This document shows, piece by piece, positions 55,994-64,000 of a stretch of DNA of 64,000 nucleotides (position 1 is its first letter; the number at the start of each line of letters is the position of its first letter). The position numbers and the translations under genes are program-made. The stretch covers positions 21,074,648 through 21,138,647 of the forward strand of contig AP025067.1 in assembly GCA_036186865.1 (NCBI GenBank), given 5' to 3'. This DNA comes from Eustoma russellianum (lineage: Eukaryota; Streptophyta; Magnoliopsida; Gentianales; Gentianaceae). The notes under the pieces were generated by a model. The model saw nothing but the letters and a program-made list of their open reading frames with translations, had not been told where the DNA came from and made no database searches.

Positions 55994-58767
55994 TGTTGGA
56001 CCTGTATAGCACCACTAGAGGGGGGTGAATAGTGGGTTAGCGGAAATTACACTACAATTACCTTCAAAAACTTGTTTGAAGACCCCTTTGCCTCTTTAGC
56101 CTCAGATTCTGGAATTTCCAGAAACAGTTCAATGTTTTGAGTGCTTTGGTTGAACCACTTATACACCTGTGCAAGCTCTCAAACTTGGCAGAGATCAAGT
56201 TTAGAATGTTTATAGTATGTCATAAAAATTTCAGTCAATTCCAAGCAAGTTTGCACGTTCAAATAAGCAAGATAAGTAAAGTGTGCAATTCTGGCAGTTT
56301 CAGGCAGAATGTTAGCTTAACTTCAAACGATGATATCTCAAAATCTACCCGTGCTATTTTGATGAATCTTATGTCAAATTAAACCTTATGATGTCTAGTT
56401 TAATTTGATATAAGGCTCACTTCAAGATTCGTAGGATAACCTATTCAAATTGAACAAGTTTTGCACACTGGTCAGAATTGTTCACAGAATGTAGCAACAA
56501 TTTTGTGAAGACGATTTGAATATGCTAAACTCCTTAGAATTTAGTGATTCTTGCGGCTAATGAAAGCTAACACATTGAAGTATAATATATCCAAAATTCA
56601 TGCAATTCTAAGACTGTTTGCTTGTTCAACTATGCGTGCCAAGTTAGTGTAATTCTCAGGCAGAAAACAGTAAGTGCAGGAAATAAGTAAAGAACACAAG
56701 GAATTATCCTGGTTCGGTCAATGTGACCTACTCCAGTCCCAAGAGACACCTTCTCTTGGATTTCACTAAACACCAAACACCAAAGTCACCTTACAAAGCC
56801 AAAGGAAGAAGCTTTTCACCAACTTCTTCAAGAGACTTCACCAAAACAAACAGCAACTAGTTTGTTTCACCTTTGCACCTTTGCACCTTTTGCTCACCTC
56901 TAAGGAGTAAGCTTTATACACCAGCTTCTCCCTTACAATATGTCGTTTAAAAGGTGTTGAAATGACAAGAAATGAAGAACTATACAATCATAAAGCTTGC
57001 TGCAAATGTGTTCTTCAATATAGAAGAATAGAAGAGAAGAATGGAGACAAAGAGCTGAATGTCTTGCTTGCTTTTCTTGTTGTTCGTTGGTGCTCTTTTA
57101 CTCTTCACCTTTGGAGCTATTTATAGCCAAGAGGACAGCCTAAAGGCTCCTCTAAGTAGACGTTGAAATGGTTGAGGAATGGAGAGATTTCAGCACTTTT
57201 CTAGCTATCCAAATTCAGCATTTGACTTTCAAGATAAAGTTGATCTTTTGATGCTTTGAATTGGTCTTCCAATCTGAACTTTTACCCTTCATCTTATCCC
57301 ATTATAGACGTTGGAGCTGAGGTGGAAAATGACTTCATTTGAACGTTTAAAAGGCAGCTCCAATCAGCAATGTCCATGTGTGAATAACTTGCCATGTATG
57401 CAGCTGAATTGGCATGTGTTTTGAACAAATTTGGCTCCTCAATTTGAATGTTAAATAGACGTTGGAATACCCTAGAATCAGGCATTGGAGAATAGTTCAA
57501 AGATAGAGAGAAATCAGCTAAGCCTTTGAGTTTGAATTGGTCTTCAATTCTTTATCATATAGCCGTTGCATATGCTTCAAATTTGCTACATTGTAGGACT
57601 TGTTTTTGTCACACATTATAACCTGAATCTTGACCATATAACATACGAAATTTTTCTTCATTTTTGAGCCAACATAGCCGTTGAAAACAGCTCCAAAATA
57701 TACAAGAATAATCATTTGAAATCAGCACCAAAATAGGATTTATTTCAACTTGCCTTGACTTGTTCAAAAGCTGAAGGTTTGAACATGATTTGTGTGCCTA
57801 TATCCGTTTGCACACATATAATATATAGCCATTTATGTCTTCAACATGTAGCATAGAATACCATATGAAGAATGCCAAGAATTCCAAGAAAACCATATAT
57901 GTGATAACCATAAGAATTCCATTTGAGATACCATGCTGCCCATTTCCATAAATATAGGGCACGTACCATATGTGACATAAACACATATAAACATCATATA
58001 AACAATATATAACACGTTAGAAGATCCATTGGCAAGTGAAGAGACCAGAATACCCCTTAGCACAAAAATAGGAATTTTGTCCTAGGATGAACCTAGACAT
58101 GGTGCTGCTCCAGATTCATTTTTGCCATGATGTGACATGACTTATAAATGTGTCATATGATCATATAAATCCGTTGGAAGAAGACCAAATAAGAATGAGA
58201 AGTCCAAATGGTGAAATTACCAAAATAACCCTTATAAAGGTCAATAAGCTTCACCACCGTGTCAACTCAGTTTTTATCCGTGTCAAGCATGCTTTTCCTC
58301 AGCCAATTAGATTCTAAATTGAATAAGGATCATGTGGGCTTTTGAATGACTCAATTTGGAGTTCATTTGCTCAAGATATGAACCAAAACCTGCAATAGAA
58401 TACTAAACCGAGCAATTTGCCTTATATTGTAAGTCATGTGACTTCAAGGCTTGGTTAGATCATATAATTAACATGTATTGGCATATATATCATCTAAGAT
58501 CAGTTTGAACATGTCTTGATTTAGACATGTGATTGAATTGGCCAAGTTCAATCTCATGATCTTAATCAAACTTGTTCAATCTTGATTCATTCAATCAATT
58601 TCACATTTAGCTCATAAATTCTAGCTCATAAATTCAATCCCATGCTCACATATACTTTAAACGTTATACACACATACATGCTCACATATGCATTTTGCAA
58701 TATATCACAACAATCTACATGCTCACATATGCATTTTGCAATCATTCAAATATGATATATCACAACA
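55994..58767 (-). repeat. Copia-2 5' LTR
   Basis: 2774 bp, TGTTGGACCTG to CACAACA on the plus strand; TATA box at 57118-57125 (minus strand). Confidence 0.95.
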
Positions 58768-59095
58768 CACATTACAACCAGAATTTCCCTTGAGGAGTTA
58801 TCAACATTTCAAGTTGAAGTTTAAGACCACTTACGGTTTTCTTTCAAGTTCCTAGCCTAGAACTTGTTAATATTTGCTCCATCGTTTGGTTTACAGCATC
58901 TTAGGGTCTCATTGAGGTTTTAGATGTGTTGGAGTGCCAAAGAGGGAGAGGTGTTGGCATAAATTGAGCCAAGAACAATGGTTAAAGTTCAAGGGGTATC
59001 TTGGAGATGTTCTTTGACATAGCTTGTGTTCAAATTAGTTTGGAATAGGAGACAAAGTCCTTGGCAACGTTTTCTAGCCTTCGTTTGGCTCATCA
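58768..59095 (+). repeat. Element C 3' LTR, last part (with copia-2 target duplication)
   Basis: CACAT at 58768-58772 repeats 47372-47376. The rest completes the LTR to GGCTCATCA at 59095. Confidence 0.95.
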
Positions 59096-59788
59096 TAAGG
59101 AAGATAGGGTCACACGCTATTTTTGAAGAATAAGGAAGATAAGATCACAATGCAAAATTGAATTCAAGTTTGAAGTCAAATTCAAACTCCACTTAAATTC
59201 AAACTTCAGCCATCTTGTGAACTCAAATCCAAGCGCATACTAATCCTCAACAACTCCTCCAAGATGCCATAAACATGACCAGATTCATTGAAGATAACAT
59301 CTTGCAAGCATTTCAAGTTTTAGCTAGAATTATCTTAGTTTTAATTTTCAAGCAAAGTTCAAATTTAAACATTTGTTAGATAGCTTTATTTTGAATTATC
59401 TCTAGCCATTTCAAGCTAAAGGGGGACGTTTCTTAGGCCTATAAATAGACCCCTTTGGCTGGTTGTAATCTCACCTTTTGATGAATAACAATTCTTGATA
59501 TTTCCTTCACTTTGTGTGATACTTTGTTTTCTTGGTTTTGCATTAAAAACCTAAGTTAAGATCCTTCAAAGTTGAGCGTTTTGAAGGTATTGCCATTGCT
59601 AAAAGGTGCCGTCCAGGAGGGCCATTTTGGTTTGCCTGATCAACGACCATCTTATAGTGTTGGTCTTGCTCGTTGTCCACACGTTTGATCACTAAGGAAG
59701 CAAGGGGAAGTTTACTTCTTTGTGCCTAACCCTTTGTGAAGGACGTTTGGAAGGTGGAATTGTTGGAGCCCACGAGTTGCACGCATCA
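59096..59788 (+). repeat. Element D 5' LTR, last part (with C target duplication)
   Basis: TAAGG at 59096-59100 is the duplicated target. The LTR then continues with a near-repeat of the bases before the insertion (GTCACACGCNATTTTTGAAG...AAGGAAGATA occurs on both sides) and ends CACGCATCA at 59788. Confidence 0.88.
59440..59447 (+). promoter_or_regulatory. TATA box of element D LTR
   Basis: TATAAATA in the context GGCCTATAAATAGACCCC, about 350 bases before the LTR end, a standard plant LTR promoter position. Confidence 0.75.
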
Positions 59789-59791
59789 AAT

Positions 59792-59803
59792 TGGTATCAG
59801 AGC
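59792..59803 (+). other. Primer binding site of element D (initiator tRNA-Met)
   Basis: TGGTATCAGAGC, three bases after the LTR end CATCA, against two in the other gypsy elements. Confidence 0.92.
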
Positions 59804-61465
59804 GAGGTTACTCTATTCCACCATCTATCATTTCCTTTTCGTTTGAGTCTAGTCATTTCAATTTCAGTTGAGTCCTTCTTCTACCCCTCACTCTACACGC
59901 CATTATCTTGCATTGCATTCAAAAAAAAACGTCACTTCCTTTGAGTATTTGCAAGTTGCTGCATTTTGCTTTTCATCATTCAAGTGTCATTTCCTTTATT
60001 TCCTTTCATATCACAATCTGTTTTTGAGTCGTTCAAACTTGAACACATTAGGGTTCGTTGCATTTTAGGTTACATTCAGCTTTCTTTAAAATAGTCCAAC
60101 CATCAGCCTATAAAGCTACCTCGGTTTCAAATCATCTTGTTGCTACCGAAGCTTTTAGTTGGTGATGATTGTATGCATCTTGTGATTCGCATTGTGATTA
60201 ACTTCATGCCACAGATCTAGTAGTCCTACGTGTGCTTGTCTTCCCAACCTACTTGCAACACCTACCAACCCCTAAAAACACCCCCACACCCCACGGCCAA
60301 CCAACTCCACCCCCAACCCAACCCTAAAACTCACCAACCTGATCCCAAATAACCCTATTTACACCCCACACAAAAAGCCCCAAACCAATTTTACCAACTA
60401 CAACCAGATTCTAAAGATCCCAATTCATTCAAATAAACACTAACCCTAGAATTTGAATTTTGTTCAAATTCTGTCCTAAACCAACCAATACCTAAATTGG
60501 CCACACCAATCATCAATTACCAACCCAAATAGTCCATCTACAACGCCCATTCCGTTCCTACAACCCCATTCCGCAAATTCCCAAACCATTCAAAAAAACC
60601 CTAAATCAAAAAAAAAACCCTACCCCTACCCCAATCGGCCTTACCCAATTTCCCTCACCTTCCAAGGTTAATTTTGTTGCAAGTCCAAGATACAAATTGC
60701 ATTTTAAATACATTGCACTATTCTGTCCAAAAAACGCAAGTGCTAAGTGCAAAACAAGTGAAATCCCAATTCTGCCCTTAGTCAAAAAAAAAGGAGAATC
60801 TGAACCTTGCTCAATTGAAATAGCAAGGAAGAAAAAGAAAAACAAAAGAACAAGAGCAAAGAAAAAGGGCAAAACGTTTGCGCATTGCGTAGAAAATTTT
60901 TGGTACGACTTGCAAACCTTGGATACCATACTACTCCACATTGCCGTCCCCTCTACCCCAATTATCCATTTCTTCATCTTCTTAAACCAATAACACACTT
61001 GGTTGCTCGATTGTTGCATGACTTGAACCATTTTGTGGATAGTAAGTGCATAGAATCAAAATTAACTAAAGATTGCCCACGGCAACCCTTAGTCCATCTT
61101 TGGTTCAGCCTTATACATAAACTTTGGTTGCTTATTGTCTTTGAATCTTAGTATAAAGTTCAAGTTTGAGTTCATTTCAATTGATTCTACTTTGATACTA
61201 ATTGGTGCAACTTGAAAGCAAAAAGGAGGAAACAAGTGGAGAACATTGTGATTGGAAGAAGCCTTGGCAATACACTTCCTTATTGATCGCTTTGAGACCT
61301 CTTAACTTCAGGTTATCCAAGAACCAAAGTGGTAAGAGAGTGAAAAGAATCGAAAGCAGAGTGTTCATAGCTTATTTTTTTTACTAATCCCTTAACGTTT
61401 GTTTGTCTTTGTGTTAGTTTGCTTCTTTCTTTTTCCCTTTGTTTTCGTTCAATTCCTTAGGCACA
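59804..61465 (+). other. Element D leader
   Basis: About 1.66 kb without a convincing gene. From about 60230 to 60640 the plus strand is rich in C and A and poor in G, with scattered CCCTAAA and CCAACC words. Purine-rich runs follow (AAGAAAAAGAAAAAC near 60830). It has no similarity that I can see to the leaders of A, C or F. Confidence 0.7.
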
Positions 61466-63561
61466 ATGGCCAGCAGCAATTCCGCATCTAGCAAGTCTAA
61501 AGAAGCCGAAACTGTTGACAATACTCAACGACAAATGCTGGAGATGCTTAAGAAACTCATGCATGACAATGAGATAATCAAGCATCGCTTGGAAGACGTG
61601 GAGCGAAGCTACAAAACAAGTGATGGCCAAGGAACAAGCAGGGCCGTTCCACCACCACAACCAAGGCGCCATCCTCCAGAAGAAGTAGAGGACGATAACA
61701 TTCGACCCCCACACACCGAAGCGAGACGGTTTGCTCCTCCTACACAAACAAGAAGGTACGCTCCAAGAAGGTACAATGATGATTACATTCCCTTTGAGCA
61801 AGATGATTATGACTTTGATGACCACCATCCCCGTGGTTACCAAAGACGCCAAAATCCCCTTTTCCCGCAAGATGACGATTTTCTCAAAACCAAAATAAGT
61901 ATTCCCACGCTTTATGGTAAAAGTAATGCGGAGGAATATTTAGAATGGGAAACGAAAGTGGATTTGATCTTTTCTTGTACAAATTATAGTGAATTGCAAA
62001 AAGTGAGGTATGCTTCCATTGAATTTTCTGGTTATGCACTTAATTGGTGGACGAATTTGTGTCGAAATAGAACTAAGACGAGACAACCCCCAATCGCCAC
62101 TTGGGAAGAAATGAAGTTTGAAATGCGACAACGTTTTAATCCAAACAATTATGAGAGTTCTATTTTCACGAGTTTGCATAACTTACGACAAGGTTCCAAA
62201 AGTGTAGACGAGTATTATAAAGAGTTAGAAATTTTGTTGGAGAGATCTAACTTGCAGGAACCTGAAGAAGCCACCAAGGCTCGATTCTTACATAGTTTAA
62301 ACAGGGAGATTGCACAAAGAGTTGACCTTCAACCTTACCTCAACCTCACAACCATGGTCCATATGGCTAAAAAGATTGAAGCACAATTAAAGGTACGTAA
62401 CTCCTCCAATTTCAATTCCAATTATCGTACTAATCAATCTTCATCAAGATTTCACAGCAAGCCTTCAGGAACAGGAAGTTCACGGCCTACAGGAGGTCAA
62501 ACGCGTGACCAAGGAGCATCGCAAAGGATGGACAATCGTGTGCAATCCACACAAAGGAGAGATGAACGCACCCAACCAAAGGCTCCTACCGGCAATTCTT
62601 CGGATCCATCAAACAGGTTTAGAGACATTAAATGTTATAAATGTCAAGGACGTGGTCACATAGGAAAAGAATGTCCTAATTCAAAAAGAATCATGTTAAT
62701 TGAAGAGACAAATGAATATGTGTCCGAGTCCGAGCATGAAAACGAGTCTGAGCATGATAATGAAATTGAACCTGAAGAGGATCTAGGCGCATTAGATGAT
62801 TTTGACACTAAGGAGTTTCTTGTTGTGCGTAGAGCTTTAAATGCATATCCGAAATTAGATGATCACGAACAACATAGAGAAAACATTTTCCATATTCATT
62901 GCATGATAAATGGTAAAGTGTGCACCATGATCATTGATTCCGGTTCTTGTGCGAATGTGGCTAGCATCGAATTAGTAAGAAAACTGAATTTGCCTATGAC
63001 TAATCATCCGTACCCTTACAAACTTGCATGGCTAAATGACTGCGGTGAAGTTAGCGTAAGTAAACAAGTTTTGATTTCTCTTAGCATTGGTAGTTACAAA
63101 GATGATGTTTTATGTGATGTCGCCCCAATGCATGCTAGTCATATTTTACTTGGTAGGCCATGGCAATTTGATCGACATGTGACATATGATGGTTATTTGA
63201 ATCGTTATTCTTTCAAATTGAATGGCAAATTGTACAAATTGCATGCACTTCCACCATACAAAGTCCACGAGGATCACCAACGCATGTCCAAGTCTAGAGC
63301 CGATCCTAAGGAAAAAGAAGCCGAGAGAAAATTCGTGGAGTGTATGAAAAGTGAGAACAAAAAACACGAGAGCAAGGGAAAAGAGGTAGTGCCCCTAAGT
63401 GTCATCGAGTCCAAAAAGAAGTGTGGGTATTTCGCAAAGAAAAGAGAGGTTACACGTGCACTTTATAACAACCAAACTGTCCTCATCATCATTCCAAAGT
63501 CGTGTCAGCTTGCCCTTGAAGAACTCCCACCAGACTTACCTACCTCAGTTGCGTCCCTTAT
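61466..63561 (+). CDS. Element D gag-pro, interrupted by element E
   Basis: Starts MASSNSASSKSKEAE; an in-frame ATG at 61439 would add nine residues. Roughly 698 residues are seen. Gag core about 150-315 (YLEWETKVD, RFLHSLNREIAQRV); CCHC knuckle CYKCQGRGHIGKEC at about 390; acidic linker; protease IIDSGSCANVAS with D491; then HILLGRPWQFDRHVTYDGYLNRYSF as in the A family. No stops or frameshifts. Clearly homologous to the Gag-Pro of F but only moderately similar, so a separate family of the same clade. The frame ends in the linker before reverse transcriptase where element E's LTR begins; the apparent extension to 63706 is LTR sequence. The rest of pol should follow E outside the window. Confidence 0.92.
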
Positions 63562-64000
63562 TGATGAGCCCACAATGGGGTCAACGCAACATATTTTCAT
63601 GTATCATTTAGTGTCATATGTTAGTTCTGTAAGACATGGCATTTCACTGTTCACTCCGCACACACTAGTGCTAGTTCTTATGTCTTATTGCCTAACTAAC
63701 CCTTAGGACATGTCATATATGTTGTGCATATTGTGTTTGTTGCTTGGTGTCTTTGAAGATAGGTCAAAGAGAGCTTTGCATTGAAGAAGCATGAACACCT
63801 ATCAATCCATGTTCCATCTGATCGGATGATATCATTGTTCAAACAAAGCTTGAAGATGCAACTAAAACCTGAATTTTTGTTCAAGCAAGGAGGTGATAAG
63901 CAAGTAGCTTACAAGCAAGGTGGTGACAAGCACCCATGTCAAAATCTGAATTGTTATTCACGTTGGAATGGTTGAAACAAGCTGCTCATTTCATGAACCA
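63562..64000 (+). repeat. Element E: start of a B-type LTR, cut by window edge
   Basis: TGATGAGCCCACAATGGGG and the next about 215 bases match the B-specific LTR start at 20856. Instead of the GPITRSMAKK codons there is a different about 60-base stretch (ACACCTATCAATCCATG...GGATGATATC). The sequence then rejoins the common LTR at CTTGAAGATGCAA (63848). Presumed target is CTTAT (63557-63561). Its orientation is plus. Whether it is a full element or a solo LTR is unknown. Confidence 0.8.

Larger units (their letters stand above)
47377..58767 (-). mobile_element. Copia-2: Sirevirus-like Ty1/copia retrotransposon, full length, minus strand
   Basis: 11.39 kb with exact duplication CACAT (47372-47376 and 58768-58772). 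LTRs of 2775 and 2774 bp with only about three differences seen (a G-run length near 47400, one base near 47798, one near 50135), so a very recent insertion. Gag is intact and pol has one frameshift. Nearly identical to copia-1. Confidence 0.96.
38545..59095 (+). mobile_element. Element C: CRM-like Ty3/gypsy, full length with copia-2 inside
   Basis: Exact flanking duplication TAAGG (38540-38544 and 59096-59100). Both LTRs are 1327 bp once copia-2 is removed, with about ten substitutions and no indels that I could see. The internal part is 39872-46372. The coding region has several single-base indels, so C could not make its own polyprotein. Confidence 0.95.
37889..64000 (+). mobile_element. 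Element D: second CRM-like gypsy family, continues past window
   Basis: It starts TGGTGAGGATCAAGG, which I read as the family start TGATGAG with one change. The codons match too: GEDQ here against NDELQ in the A family. LTR 37889-38544 plus 59101-59788 (about 1344 bp, ends GCATCA), then primer site, a 1.66-kb leader and gag-pro. It is inserted in A's integrase; the presumed target CTTGC (37884-37888) needs the right end for proof. It carries element C in its 5' LTR and element E in its gene. Confidence 0.78.

Noticed and set aside
60256..60640. CCCTAAA words resembling plant telomere repeats
   Set aside because: They are scattered single copies in a C/A-rich leader, not tandem, so there is no interstitial telomere array.
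63562..63706. C-terminal extension of the element D protein
   Set aside because: These codons are element E's LTR read by chance in D's frame.

Overview
The window is plant nuclear DNA and consists almost entirely of LTR retrotransposons nested inside one another. The evidence is Ty3/gypsy and Ty1/copia gag-pol genes, initiator-Met tRNA primer sites (TGGTATCAGAGC), plant-like TATA boxes in the LTRs and an AT-rich background. It looks like heterochromatic, possibly (peri)centromeric, angiosperm sequence; the species cannot be told from the sequence alone. The only clear non-transposon DNA is about 1 kb at the left edge (151-1184). It holds a pyrimidine-rich stretch, an 85-bp tandem duplication and a short ORF that may be the first coding exon of a host gene. 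No rRNA, tRNA or CRISPR features were seen.

The nest resolves from LTR ends and 5-bp target-site duplications (TSDs). Element A (+ strand, gypsy, CRM-like) starts at 1185 and is the outermost. Into A went: F (2230-11478, minus strand, gypsy, TSD CAAAG) in A's 5' LTR; B (12847-22262, + strand, non-autonomous, TSD GAGCA) in A's leader; copia-1 (25580-36929, + strand, TSD ATTAG) in A's reverse transcriptase; and D (37889 to beyond the window, + strand, a second CRM-like family) in A's integrase. Element C (38545-59095, + strand, gypsy, TSD TAAGG) lies inside D's 5' LTR. Copia-2 (47377-58767, minus strand, TSD CACAT) lies inside C's 3' LTR. Element E (63562 to the window end) begins inside D's gag-pro gene. 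B's 5' LTR also carries a truncated copia copy (13441-16654).

The gypsy elements A, C and F share about 1.3-kb LTRs with TGATGAG...CTCATCA ends and one gag-pro-RT-RNaseH-integrase reading frame whose last about 63 codons lie inside the 3' LTR. That C-terminal module (GPITRSMAKK) is what I associate with the CRM, or centromeric retrotransposon, clade. F has an unbroken 1607-codon frame but lacks 24 residues of the integrase GPY/F region. A and C are frame-broken. B has the same leader, polypurine tract and most of the LTR, but its only gene is a diverged Gag-like ORF with an acidic, membrane-segment-containing extension. The two copia copies are Sirevirus-like: 2.75-kb LTRs, a large coiled-coil Gag and multiple polypurine tracts. 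Copia-1 is coding-intact; copia-2 has a one-base frameshift in reverse transcriptase. In both, a 92-nt GT-AG segment between gag and pol looks like an intron whose removal would fuse the frames.

The least ordinary items are element B, the modular LTRs of B and E, the candidate gag-pol intron, the CCAAT-box array in the gypsy U3, and the pol tail encoded in the LTR.
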